The notes under the pieces: generated by a model | Database searches by the model: none | The model's input: the letters and a program-made list of their open reading frames with translations, nothing else | Told to the model about the DNA's origin: nothing | From: Phytomonas francai | Lineage: Eukaryota > Euglenozoa > Kinetoplastea > Trypanosomatida > Trypanosomatidae | Assembly: GCA_001766655.1 (NCBI GenBank) | Contig: MJCC01000027.1 | Location: 27,353 to 91,352, forward strand | Reading direction: 5' to 3' | DNA: 64,000 nucleotides | Made by a program: the position numbers and the translations under genes | In this document: positions 9,683 to 19,030 of the stretch, piece after piece | How positions within the stretch are numbered: position 1 is the first letter of the stretch | Layout: each line of letters opens with the position of its first letter

Positions 9683-10033
9683 CTATCGTTTTGACCCTGG
9701 GTCGATATTCCCCCTCAACTCATCCCGCATCTCGTCGACGCTGAAAGGGCAGGCCTTATATTTTAGAATAGGATATCTAAAATACACGTTATTCGACGCC
9801 ACGTGCTCCTTTGCTAGACAGCGATTGCACTCGTCGGTTTGTTCACTTGAAAAATTATCGAAAGTCTGGCGTATTCCGCATATCGTACAGAGCCGCTTGC
9901 AGTTCAAGCACGTCAAAGTCCTCTGTGGGCCGATACGGCGAGAAAAATGCGCGGCTGGAAGTAGGGCAAGGCATTGCGTACATCGTAATCGTAAATTCTT
10001 CTTTGACACCAACAACAGCCGAGAGAAATGCAT
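9683..10033 (-). CDS. Small Cys-rich zinc-finger protein, Stc1-domain-like
   Basis: 116 residues with four CxxC pairs: LRCTQC, LTCLNC, LCTICG and DECNRC. Spacing and flanks (C-x2-C then HFSRR, C-x2-C, C-x2-C then FDNFSSEQ, C-x2-C) resemble the Stc1 domain, which in fission yeast links RNAi to heterochromatin. That likeness is from memory of the domain pattern and has not been tested. It probably binds zinc and may bind RNA or protein. A coding-strand tract ending CTCTTTGTAG lies only 6 nt before the ATG and supports it as a gene. GC content is moderate, unlike most neighbours. Confidence 0.65.
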   Translation of the reverse strand: MHFSRLLLVSKKNLRLRCTQCLALLPAAHFSRRIGPQRTLTCLNCKRLCTICGIRQTFDNFSSEQTDECNRCLAKEHVASNNVYFRYPILKYKACPFSVDEMRDELRGNIDPGSKR

Positions 10034-10562
10034 GACGTTCTACAAAGAGAATTTAAAAAAATCCCCCACCTTCCGCCTGAATAGGTGCGAATATGAGAAA
10101 CAACGGAATAGAATATTCGATACGATGCCCGATCTCGGGAAAGAACATCGAAGGAGAGGGGAAGATGGGTGAAAAGTAGAAATCCGGAGGAAGCGAAATT
10201 CATTGCAGGCTAAAGAAACGCGATCCAACATTTTTTTGATGGAATAGCGTAAAAAATGATGTCTTCCAAAAGAGAAAAGGAAAAGTATACAACAGAAATA
10301 GATTATGGTGGAAGAAATGCACACAGGAAAAGAAGCGAGGATCTGGCGGTGACAAGAATCGTAGCGATTAAGTAGCAAGGGGACCGCACTGTAGGAAGGA
10401 AAAAAAGAGTAAGCCTTCCCGCCTGACCAACACTCCCTCGATCTGCTAGCTCCTACACTCACCCGCATAGTCACCACTACACGCAAAAGAAAAAAAAAAC
10501 TCTCCTTTATGTCTTCTATTACCATTAGACTTTCTACGCCATTTACGTGAGAAAAGGGGGCG
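10034..10562. other. Spacer upstream of the small zinc-finger gene
   Basis: About 530 bp of AT-rich sequence with coding-strand pyrimidine tracts at 10040-10061 and about 10390-10410. An open frame here translates to low-complexity hydrophobic sequence and looks non-coding. No RNA gene recognised. Confidence 0.6.
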
Positions 10563-11720
10563 CTAAAAGAGCCTCATACGATGCTCGCACACAATCACCT
10601 GATCCCCCAATCGGTCTTTCACGGTCGCCAGGACCTCCTCCTCGAACTGACGTAGGTCGGGTACGACGTCGACAAGGCGAACGCCACCGCCGTGGACGAC
10701 GCCGCCTCGAAGAAGCTCCTCGGCGTAAAACCCCCCCATCCTCCCCGCGTTCTCCGCGAGAAGGGCGTCGAAATAACGCGCCTTGAGCTTTTCCTGGATC
10801 ACCCGCCGCGTGGTCTCCTCGAAAACGGGCAATGAGCCGCGTTGAAGCCGATTCTCAGCCTCCCGCGGACGAATCCAGGCCTCGACATACACCCGCGAAG
10901 GTGCGGAAGAGGAGGACGAGGACGACGACCGGGGACCCAGGTCCCGCTTTACGCTCGATTTGGAGTCCTTTTCAGAAGTATTCGCCTCCGAATAATCGGG
11001 GAAAAGGAATTGGCCCTTACGGCGAATCGCCGCGGAGTGCCCGGCGCCGCCGTCGCCGCGAACAAATCGATCGGCCGCGAGCTCCTCGGCGCCGTTCACC
11101 ACCACCACCGCGCGCGCCTTATGTTGGTAAACATGCAGGCGATCTTTTATTCGGTTCACGGTGATCGTCTTCTCGCGAATGCGATGAAGGCTCCTCGCGC
11201 ATCGTCCGGGATTCTCCTCCCCGCTTTGCGGCTTCTCCTCCTCGTTGTCTTCCTGTTCAAAAGCAATCACCCGTCGACGTCCCGTCCACCGGTTTTCGAT
11301 AACCACGTAATCGCTCGGGAAGCCCTCGTAGGCGCGGTTGCTGTACGGCGATGGGTCCGTGGTGAGGCGAAAGCGAAACGAAGTCGCCCAAACGGCGGCG
11401 TAAAAAACGCCGGCGGCCGTCAAAACCACGTAAAGGCTCACGCGCAGCCGCGTGAAGCCCTCCGTGAAGCTCGCGCCATGCCGCTGAAGGTTCGCGATGA
11501 AGTCGTAGCCCTGCTTGCCGTACGCCACCTCCCGCCGCCGCCCGCCTTCGGGCTCGCGGGGGTGCGGAGAAACCCGCGGAGAGGGGGCCCCCGAAGTATC
11601 CCCGACGGCGGCCTTCGAAAAAAGAAAAGACGACGAGGACACACGCGAGGCGGCCATGCGATCGCCTTTGCGACGTCGTAGCGCCCAGGCGTGCAAAATG
11701 TGGAACCTGCGCAAAGCCAT
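10563..11720 (-). CDS. Putative single-span membrane protein, possibly mitochondrial; unknown function
   Basis: 385 residues from the ATG at 11720. I prefer this start to one 32 codons upstream because it gives a basic, amphipathic N-terminus (MALRRFHILHAWALRRRKG) typical of mitochondrial presequences, and the pyrimidine tract and AG (about 11830-11850) leave a normal leader. One transmembrane helix is visible at about residues 98-118 (LYVVLTAAGVFYAAVWATSF). After it come a basic region, a Ser-rich stretch and a C-terminal part with helices and strands. No family was recognised. Mitochondrial inner-membrane placement is inference from the N-terminus and single span. Confidence 0.75.
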   Translation of the reverse strand: MALRRFHILHAWALRRRKGDRMAASRVSSSSFLFSKAAVGDTSGAPSPRVSPHPREPEGGRRREVAYGKQGYDFIANLQRHGASFTEGFTRLRVSLYVVLTAAGVFYAAVWATSFRFRLTTDPSPYSNRAYEGFPSDYVVIENRWTGRRRVIAFEQEDNEEEKPQSGEENPGRCARSLHRIREKTITVNRIKDRLHVYQHKARAVVVVNGAEELAADRFVRGDGGAGHSAAIRRKGQFLFPDYSEANTSEKDSKSSVKRDLGPRSSSSSSSSAPSRVYVEAWIRPREAENRLQRGSLPVFEETTRRVIQEKLKARYFDALLAENAGRMGGFYAEELLRGGVVHGGGVRLVDVVPDLRQFEEEVLATVKDRLGDQVIVCEHRMRLF

Positions 11721-11989
11721 AATATCGCTAAATCGATTTACAATATGACTACTACTATCACGGACGATAATACTAACGAAATCTAGGTGAAATAACCAAC
11801 CTAACACGGTATCCAAATATAGGTAAGGGAACTTTAAAAGAAAGGGAAAAAATTATAAGTCGCAATGCAAAAGGGGCCTTTTTTCTCTCACGCCTTCTTT
11901 ATGTCGCTCTCCTCTTGAAAAGAAACCCTTTTACATCCGATCTCTTCACGACGTTCGACACCGTACCTCATCCGTATCCCCCCTCTCCC

Positions 11990-12652
11990 CTAGTCTCTAC
12001 CCCTCCCCCCCTTGGACGCTTTCAAGGACTCCAAGAGGGACTGAATCACCGCCAAGTTGTCCTTCCTCGAGGCCAGCTCCTCTTCCTTTTTCGAAATCTC
12101 CGCTTTCGTGAGAACGCAGAGAGCTTTGAGTTGGCGAAAGCAAAGCTCGCGCAGCTTCGCGGAGCGGATCGCCGGGTTCGCGTAATCGCACCGGGCCGCC
12201 TCCGCCCGCAGGGTCGTTTGGATCGCCGCTAAGCGCTCCTGACGAGCCTCGCGGCGGGCCTGTCGCCGCGCGTCCTCCGCGCCCTTTTTCGCCCCGTCGT
12301 CGTCGTCCGCGTTCGCGGAATGGACGAGGCCCAACTCCGCTCCGCCCCCGGTGGGTCCTGAGGAGGCAATCGCGAGCTGCGTCGAAGCCTCCGGCGGCGG
12401 GGCCTCCGTCGCCTTCCAGACCACCAACTTCGCCTCCAAGTTAATAAAAGAAAGCCCGTGAAAGGAAAGCGCGTTGCTCACGCTATTCACGCTCGCGAAA
12501 ATCACGACCAGGCGGTTGGGATCGACAACATCCCAGGCCTCGATCGCGCCGCAGCGCTTGAGGAGAAGGTGCAGGAGGTCCTCGCGATCCTCCTCGGCGC
12601 AATTGCAGAGGTACACCGTCCGATGAAGCTTTCCGACAAAATCTAAAGGCAT
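11990..12652 (-). CDS. RRM-type RNA-binding protein with charged helical C-terminus
   Basis: 220 residues. The first ~80 residues fit an RNA recognition motif: RTVYLCNCAEEDREDLLHLL supplies an RNP2-like strand and helix, NRLVVIFASVNSVSNALSF a degenerate RNP1 strand and helix 2, and a final strand ends in KLVVWKA. RNP1 lacks the usual two aromatics, so RNA contact may be atypical. After a Pro/Gly-rich linker, residues about 120-215 are a charged helical region rich in Ala and Arg. The target RNA is unknown. A long pyrimidine-rich leader ends AG directly before the ATG, supporting the start. Confidence 0.75.
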   Translation of the reverse strand: MPLDFVGKLHRTVYLCNCAEEDREDLLHLLLKRCGAIEAWDVVDPNRLVVIFASVNSVSNALSFHGLSFINLEAKLVVWKATEAPPPEASTQLAIASSGPTGGGAELGLVHSANADDDDGAKKGAEDARRQARREARQERLAAIQTTLRAEAARCDYANPAIRSAKLRELCFRQLKALCVLTKAEISKKEEELASRKDNLAVIQSLLESLKASKGGRGRD

Positions 12653-13054
12653 TCTAATTCAATACAAAAAGAGGGGAGTGCAGAATAAGGATGCAGGCAT
12701 GTAAGAGAGGAGAAAAGAGAAAGGATTCGCAGCTAAACGACCCTACGCACACGGAAACAGCCTTTCCTACGGGTGTGCGTAGTCTTCTTTTGGTGATTCG
12801 ATCCAGGCGGGTAAAATGGTTTTATTATTTAATAATAATAATAATAATAATTAAAAAAGCGAGATGTGTAACGTGAAGGTGAATAAAGAACAAGTTAGTA
12901 AGTTTTGGTGAAAGGCGCACCGAGAGAGGGAAAGGTAGACAACAAAATCCCCTCTTAGCACCTCTTCGTTTGAGCCCAAAGCGGGACTCCCTCTCTCTCT
13001 ATCTCTCTCTCTCTCTCTCTCTCGTTGCCGTACCCCGTTTACTCTTGGTTTTAT
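12653..13054. other. Spacer with microsatellites
   Basis: Holds the pyrimidine-rich splice region of the RRM gene (12653-12725), an AAT repeat at about 12831-12851 and a CT repeat at about 12990-13022. No gene seen. Confidence 0.65.
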
Positions 13055-15244
13055 CTAATCAATGGGTTTGACAGGAGAAATCGAAAGCGAACTCATGGTT
13101 CCCTCGGACGACCCCTCACGCGTGGCTTCCCTCGCCCACCTCGGGGAGGCTTTCCACCCCCGCGATTCTCCTCGCCGGGGGGAAGCGAAGTAATCCGGAA
13201 AAGGCGCTGAAGCCGCGTTTGCCGGACGCAAAGCCGCCAACAACGTCCTCTCGCCCTGCGAGTCCTGCTCGTCCTCCTCGAGCGCATCGAAGCATAACCG
13301 CTGGGCGCAATCCCCCGCCCTCCCGCCCCACGCCTCCCCCTCCTCTCGTCCTTTGCGGGAAAACAAAATCCCGCCCCCCTCGTCCTTTTCGCGTTTGCGG
13401 GAAATCAAAGTCCTCGCCGCGTCGTTATCGCGCCGCGGATCGAACGAGTCCCCGGTGGAATCCTGCGAAAGCCAGGAGAGGGACGGCCGCGAGGCGCTCC
13501 GCTGCGTATTCGCGTGCAGGCTAACGCTCAGCCCCTGCTGCGTGCTCTGCCCGCTCGACTCCTCGATAGCGGCGGCGGAAAAAAAAGAAGAAGAGGAGGC
13601 ATCCGCAGGGCCCCGCTTCCCCGCCCCGCCCGCGCGAATCCAATCCGTCGCCCTCGGCGTCCTTTGCGGGTTCGCATCGCGCGAAATCAAAGGCGCGGTT
13701 TGCGACCACCCCCCCGCACTCCTTCGCGCCGTCAAAGAGGCCTCGCTGAGGCTGCTCACGTCGACGCTCGTGAAGGTCGTCGGGGACCTCGCGCACGCCG
13801 CGCGCGGACTCCTTTCCTTTTCGCCCTCGCCCTGCGCGTTTTCTTCTTTTCGGAGGGCGGTCGAGAGGGTGCTCGCGGAGACCTCGCTCCACGCCGAGCT
13901 CCCCTCGTTCGGGCCGGGTTTAAAGCGCGATGCGCCGACCCCCGACAACCTCCCCCCGCGCGACCTCGACGAGGCCGTCAAAGTCGTCGTCGTCGTCGTC
14001 GATTTCGCCGAGGCCTCACCGCTCAAAAAGGGGTGCGCGAGAGCCTCGACGGCGCTCGCGCGCGCGGCCTCGTCGACGCACAAAAGCGCCCGCAAAAAGG
14101 ACCGCGCGGCGGGCGAAAGCGTCGGCGGGAAGGCGACGGCCCCGCGCAGAATTCGGCGCCGCGTTTCGTCCGCCGAGGCGTGCGCGAAGGGCGGGCGCCC
14201 GCAGAGGAGGACGTACGCGAGCGCGCCGAAGGCCCACATGTCCGCCTTCGTCGTGCATCCCCGCCGCGCGACCTGCTCGGGCGCGAGGTAGTCGAGGGTC
14301 CCGCCGCGCGTGAAGCCCCGCGGCCCCTCGTTAAAACGCCCCGCATCCTCGTTTAAAGGGCCCTTTTCGTTCGCGTTTAAAGGCCCTTCGCCCGCCCCCC
14401 CGCGGGCCTCCCGGGGGAGGCGGACGGCCCAGGAGAAGTCCGCGAGCCGCACGCGGCCGCGGCGGAGCAGGACGTTCTCGGGCTTCACGTCGCGGTGCGC
14501 GATGCCGCGCGCGTGCAGGAAGGCGAGCGCGTCCGCGAGCTCGCGGAGGAGGCCGGCGGCGGTCGCCTCCGAAAGGCCGCCCGAAAAGCCCTCCGAAGGG
14601 CCGCCCGAAACCCCCCCGGCGGCCTCCACGAGCGCGCGGAGGTCCCCGCCCTCGGCGTAGTCGAGGACGAGCACGACGCGCTCGCGGTCCCAGAAGTACG
14701 CGCGGAGGGCGAGGATGTGGGGGTGGCGGCGGCCCGCGAAGGCCTGCAGGGCGACCTCGCGGCGGACCTGCCGGAAGAGCCCGCAGTACTGAATGAGGTC
14801 CTTCGAAAGGCACTTCAGGACGACCGCCGCGCGCGTCCGGGCCTCGCGCGCGAGGTAGAGCTTCCCAAAACGCCCCTCCCCGAGCTTCCGCACGATCTCG
14901 AAGTCGCTCAGGCGCCAATGCCGCGCGAGGGGCGGGGGGGGCGGAAAGGGGCCCCGCCGCGGGGTCCTCAAGCCGAGGGATAAAGGGCCCGCCGGAAAGG
15001 ACCCCCGCGAGGCCAAACCCCCGCGAAGCTCCCCCTCTTCGTCTTCGTCGTCGTCGTCCTCTTCGTCGAGGGGTACTCGCGAGAAGGCGTCCTGCAGCTC
15101 GCGGACGTCGGCGTACGTCAAGGCGTCGATGCGCGCTGGCAGGGCGACGGCCTCGCGGAGGCTTGCGGAAAGGGAGGGGCGAGGAAAGGTCCCATCACGA
15201 ATGGAACTCCACATACGGTTGGATGCGCTCGAAGGTGCTCGCAT
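13055..15244 (-). CDS. Aurora-like serine/threonine protein kinase with DFS in place of DFG and a long C-terminal tail
   Basis: 729 residues; the kinase domain spans about 110-455. The glycine loop LGEGRFGKLYLARE (121-134), Lys144, HRDVKPEN (250-257), DFSWAV (269-274) and GTLDYLAPEQ resemble Aurora kinases (compare DFGWSV and CGTLDYLPPE). Auroras act in chromosome segregation and cytokinesis. Two oddities: the DFG glycine is Ser271 (codon 14432-14434), and the activation segment carries a repetitive insert (GPLNANEKGPLNEDAG). The C-terminal ~270 residues are Ser/Arg-rich and disordered, far longer than in typical Auroras. The N-terminus has an acidic run. The start at 15244 follows a tract ending ATACTTAG 45 nt upstream; Met11 is an alternative. 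Confidence 0.87.
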   Translation of the reverse strand: MRAPSSASNRMWSSIRDGTFPRPSLSASLREAVALPARIDALTYADVRELQDAFSRVPLDEEDDDDEDEEGELRGGLASRGSFPAGPLSLGLRTPRRGPFPPPPPLARHWRLSDFEIVRKLGEGRFGKLYLAREARTRAAVVLKCLSKDLIQYCGLFRQVRREVALQAFAGRRHPHILALRAYFWDRERVVLVLDYAEGGDLRALVEAAGGVSGGPSEGFSGGLSEATAAGLLRELADALAFLHARGIAHRDVKPENVLLRRGRVRLADFSWAVRLPREARGGAGEGPLNANEKGPLNEDAGRFNEGPRGFTRGGTLDYLAPEQVARRGCTTKADMWAFGALAYVLLCGRPPFAHASADETRRRILRGAVAFPPTLSPAARSFLRALLCVDEAARASAVEALAHPFLSGEASAKSTTTTTTLTASSRSRGGRLSGVGASRFKPGPNEGSSAWSEVSASTLSTALRKEENAQGEGEKERSPRAACARSPTTFTSVDVSSLSEASLTARRSAGGWSQTAPLISRDANPQRTPRATDWIRAGGAGKRGPADASSSSFFSAAAIEESSGQSTQQGLSVSLHANTQRSASRPSLSWLSQDSTGDSFDPRRDNDAARTLISRKREKDEGGGILFSRKGREEGEAWGGRAGDCAQRLCFDALEEDEQDSQGERTLLAALRPANAASAPFPDYFASPRRGESRGWKASPRWAREATREGSSEGTMSSLSISPVKPID

Positions 15245-16141
15245 TGATAGAATGGTCGAAATATCGATGTATAAAGGAATCTAAGTATCTAAGTATGAAA
15301 AGAGAAAGGTACTGAAACACGTAATGCTCCCTTCTCACCTCTTACGTAGCTTCCCCTTTTTTATATGGGATGTAAAACGTGAGAAAATAAGCTGTGCGAG
15401 CACAAGGTCGAGTATTGGATAATCTTTAAAAAAAGGCCTATCTCAATGGATGTAAAATAAAAAAATTCTATATGGATATCAATATGTGCAGTTTTAGTGT
15501 CTATTCTGCGTTATTTTGTTGTGTGTTCCAATATAAAAACGGAATAACTCTATACGGCTTAGAGAAATAATGTTTTTTTCGTGTATCTAGGTTAAAAAAT
15601 GCCCGACAAAAGCAAAATGGCATCTAGTGGCTTTTCCGGTCTATTCTATCGATGGTAAAGGAGTTCACGTAGAAAAGACAAAAAAGGGGGGAAATAGATA
15701 TTGCAAACAATTCTGGCTTTAGAAGCCCATTTGCAAGAAAGATAACGCCTTTCAGCATTGCAATAGCAAAAAAAAAAAAAGTGCGTGCACCCTCAATTCT
15801 CGATATATTGTCCACTGTAGACGTATCCCAGCTGAAATGTATAAGCCAAAGAAAACGGAAAGGGAAAAAATCGGATTTATGTATCCCTACTCACTCTCTA
15901 TAATGTAAAAAAGGAAAATTGCAATACAGTTACGTGTATAAACACCAATAAAAATGGAGATAAGTTCTTGACCCTCTTTCTACCCCCTCCCCCCTCCAAA
16001 TACTTTACACCTTCACTGGGCCAATAATTCAGACAAGTTGCATGAGAAAGAGAACCACTTTCTCTGGAATATCTAGATCTTTATGAGAACCATCACCCTG
16101 TTTTTTGTAGTCGTATAGCCTCTATAAAAGCAAAAAAAAAA

Positions 16142-16178
<37 letters not shown>

Positions 16179-16435
16179 GACGTTTATATGCATGTGCAAC
16201 ATCTGCCCTATACCCCCTCCCTCCTCTTTGGAAATATAATCGACCTCGACAACCTTGGACCCTCAAAAAAAAAAAGCCATAACTTCCTTCGTTAACTTTT
16301 CTTTGGGGCCGTGCAGTCCTTCCCTGATTGGCGCCCTACATGAGCGATTCCCCTCCCCCTCTTCCCGCACACCCTCCACGCATCGTTCACCCACAATTCT
16401 CGTGCAATTTTGCGGTTATTATGACCGCTTTACCA
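15245..16435. other. 1.2-kb spacer with AT microsatellite
   Basis: AT-rich, with many short A/T runs, a (TA)n repeat at 16143-16175 and A-runs at about 15768-15780. No ORF with coding character and no recognisable RNA gene. It should contain the 3' UTR of the MATH-BTB gene. Confidence 0.6.
15289..15308 (-). promoter_or_regulatory. Predicted trans-splice acceptor of the Aurora-like kinase gene
   Basis: Minus-strand TTTCTCTTTTCATACTTAG: a pyrimidine tract and AG 45 nt before the ATG. Confidence 0.55.
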
Positions 16436-18388
16436 TCACTGATGCTCGGTGACCGTGCGAAAGAGCGAGACGACCGCGGCGCGGGGCAAATCCCCGATGA
16501 GCTCCCACGCCTGCGGGTCCGTTCGAATCAGCGAATTGAAATTCGAGGCGACGTAGTTCACGGCGCGCTCGTGGAGCTCCTGAATATGATGCTTCACGGC
16601 GTAGATCAGAAGCCGCAGGGCGTTGCTCGCGTTGAAGGCGTCATCGCTCTCGCGCTTGAGGTGGCCGTCCATGCTCAAAACGGCCTGCATTTTGTAGATA
16701 ATCGCGATATCCTCGGCGGCAAACGCCCGCGCGGCGTCGAGGTGGCGGGTGTACATCGCGAGAATAAACCGCTGCCAGCTGTGGAGCGTAAAGTCGAAGT
16801 CGGGGCTGCTGAAATCGGGCAAGGCGGCGGGATTACGAGGGTTGACGGCCTGCGAAAAGACGCCACTCCGGCTCGCTAAAATAAATCGATGGGCACGAAT
16901 CACATGCCGCTGGGGCCCCAACACCCATTCGAAATCGCTATACTCGCCGGTCTCTGCCAACCACGCGAGCTGCTTTGCGAGGGAGGTCGTCATCGTGGGG
17001 ATGGAGGCCCTCGGAAGGGACTCGCGTTGGTACATAATCAAGGACAAACGTCGGAAAAGATGCCCAGGGATCTCCTCGAACTGGGTATCCGTGATAAGCC
17101 GGTCGTAGTGATCGAGCAGGACGTTCAAATAGAGCGAGGTGAGCACCTCATCCGCGGCATTATAGCGTGTGAGAACAATAGGCAGGATGTTATCCTGTGT
17201 GAGCAGGGGCTGCACGTACTGAATACAGGTACTGCTAAGATCGAAAAACTCACACGCGGTACTCAACAAATAAAGATCGAGCAGCGATTCCGGCGACAAC
17301 ACCTCGCCATCGGGGTGCTCCTCGGTGTACACGTAGCGTAAAAAGACCCGAAAAACGTCTAGCGGGACGGCGATGGAGACTACGCAGCCGGTCTGCAGGG
17401 GGAGCATCTGCGCAGGCAGCAGCGGGCTCATTCGCGCGCCCACCACACAGCGATGCGCTTTCAGGCGGACGCCGTGCACCTCAAAGTTCATATCCGACAG
17501 CGCCTCGAGGTGGTCAAAGGGGTAGGCGAGGGCGGCGAACGAAGGCAAGCCTTGCCGCCGAAGCGGCTCACTAGGATCGGCGGGAATCACTGCGGAGGAG
17601 GTGAGTCTCCTCTCCCGCCCCCGCACGCTGGATGACCGGGACCCCATGATCCCCTCACCCGGGTAGAGAAATGCCCCCACGGGTCCTATGCTGTTGTTAT
17701 GACTCGCATTATTAATAGTATTAGTGAACCCCATCGGGCCTTCTTCCATCCTCGACGAGATGACCGAGCGGGGGGAGCGGTGGTGAAGCTCCGGTGGGGG
17801 TGCGAGCGGCCCGTCCCTGGCCCCCCGCGGCAACGGCGGCGGAAACGACGAGCCCGTCGACGGCCTTCTTCCCGGCGCCTTTTCCCGCTCGCCGGGGCTG
17901 CCATTCCTCGGATTCCTCGCGCCGCCGTCGGCGCCCTGCGGGGGCCCGACCTGCAGGGTCACCCCGAATTCCACGCACCGCGCGCCGCCCTCGTCGGCCT
18001 CGTAGACGAACCCCGAGGCGGGGTCGAGGAGGGTCGAAAAGGGGATGAACTGGTGCAGGCCCCACGCGCTGCCGGCCCGGCAGAACGCGCACTGAAAGGC
18101 CTTACTCCGCGAGAGCAGAGGGTCGCGCATGCAGACGACCGTGAGCTTAAAATGGGCCTGAACAGGAGCGGCCGTGCAGCTCTGCAGGTGGAGCGCGAGA
18201 AACCGCTCGCCGTCGACGTGGCGCTCCTGCAGGTGGAAGCGCCAAATCCACCCGCCAACGTCGAACTCGGGGCTGTAGAGCGAGCCCTCGTTGTGGAGCT
18301 TGGCGAGGAAGCTAACGGGGACGCGGTAGCGAAAGCGCGCGCTGCTCTCCGAGAACACCTCCACCGCCTCCAATAACTCCATTGACAT
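16436..18388 (-). CDS. MATH-BTB protein with a second BTB-like module; probable Cullin-3 substrate adaptor
   Basis: 650 residues. Residues about 15-150 form a MATH/TRAF-like fold: strands with FDVGGWIWRFHLQER, LALHLQSC and WGLHQFIPFSTLL-DPASGFVYEAD. A disordered linker follows. A BTB/POZ domain spans about 290-410 (SDMNFEVHGVRLKAHRCVV and VFRVFLRYVYTEEH, then helices). A second BTB-like part begins near 480 (SDFEWVLGPQRHVIRAHRF) with BACK-like C-terminal helices. In other eukaryotes MATH binds substrate and BTB binds Cullin-3 (SPOP type), giving a ubiquitin ligase adaptor; the second BTB-like unit is unusual. A pyrimidine tract ending CTTCTACAG precedes the start. Confidence 0.85.
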   Translation of the reverse strand: MSMELLEAVEVFSESSARFRYRVPVSFLAKLHNEGSLYSPEFDVGGWIWRFHLQERHVDGERFLALHLQSCTAAPVQAHFKLTVVCMRDPLLSRSKAFQCAFCRAGSAWGLHQFIPFSTLLDPASGFVYEADEGGARCVEFGVTLQVGPPQGADGGARNPRNGSPGEREKAPGRRPSTGSSFPPPLPRGARDGPLAPPPELHHRSPRSVISSRMEEGPMGFTNTINNASHNNSIGPVGAFLYPGEGIMGSRSSSVRGRERRLTSSAVIPADPSEPLRRQGLPSFAALAYPFDHLEALSDMNFEVHGVRLKAHRCVVGARMSPLLPAQMLPLQTGCVVSIAVPLDVFRVFLRYVYTEEHPDGEVLSPESLLDLYLLSTACEFFDLSSTCIQYVQPLLTQDNILPIVLTRYNAADEVLTSLYLNVLLDHYDRLITDTQFEEIPGHLFRRLSLIMYQRESLPRASIPTMTTSLAKQLAWLAETGEYSDFEWVLGPQRHVIRAHRFILASRSGVFSQAVNPRNPAALPDFSSPDFDFTLHSWQRFILAMYTRHLDAARAFAAEDIAIIYKMQAVLSMDGHLKRESDDAFNASNALRLLIYAVKHHIQELHERAVNYVASNFNSLIRTDPQAWELIGDLPRAAVVSLFRTVTEHQ

Positions 18389-19030
18389 CGGTTATGCTTC
18401 TTCTTTTTGAATTTGTCGCACACGCTGTAGAAGGTAGACGTGCACCAAAAAAAAAAGAAGAAATGAGGTTTTTAAAGAAAGGGAAGAGGTTTGGAACTTA
18501 CCTATCTGTCACGGAAAAGGGCGTGGGTATTTCTAATCTAACACTAATATCTAATAAAAATATATGTAAAATATTATAAAAATGTTTAATCAATTGGATA
18601 CTCTACCCTCTTGTTATTATCGTTTTTTCCTTCTTTTTATTACAAAATTATAAAATAAACGAAAGTGCTAAACTAAGTTGTTGATTTTTAAATTAACAAC
18701 AAAAAAAAAGAGGATAAAAAATCACTCATAGGAGACGAGTTGGAAGAGGAATGGAGTGGGGGGAGGGAAGTGTCTAGACACCGCACGGTGTAAAAAGAAA
18801 TTGATCTCAATCACTGATCTATGGTAATAGGGAAACGGAAAAAAATGCGCGTGCAGGAGTCATAAACTCTGTCGTCAGTCCTTTTTCCACGATAGGATAA
18901 TGAGTCTTCACCGAAAGAATTTCCTCATCACTAAAAAGGATACAACAATTAGCAAAGACTTTCCTTTGCTTAAAATAAAAGGTGAAATGTCTAAGCAAAA
19001 GCACTCTCCACAACCGGTTCCGACTCCCTA
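18389..19030. other. Spacer between helical-protein gene and MATH-BTB gene
   Basis: AT-rich. Contains the MATH-BTB splice region (about 18430-18470: T10 tract and CTACAG on the minus strand). No gene seen. Confidence 0.6.

Noticed and set aside
10040..10525. 161-codon minus-strand ORF upstream of the small zinc-finger gene
   Set aside because: Translates pyrimidine tracts (Phe/Leu/Ser-rich) and overlaps the presumed splice region.
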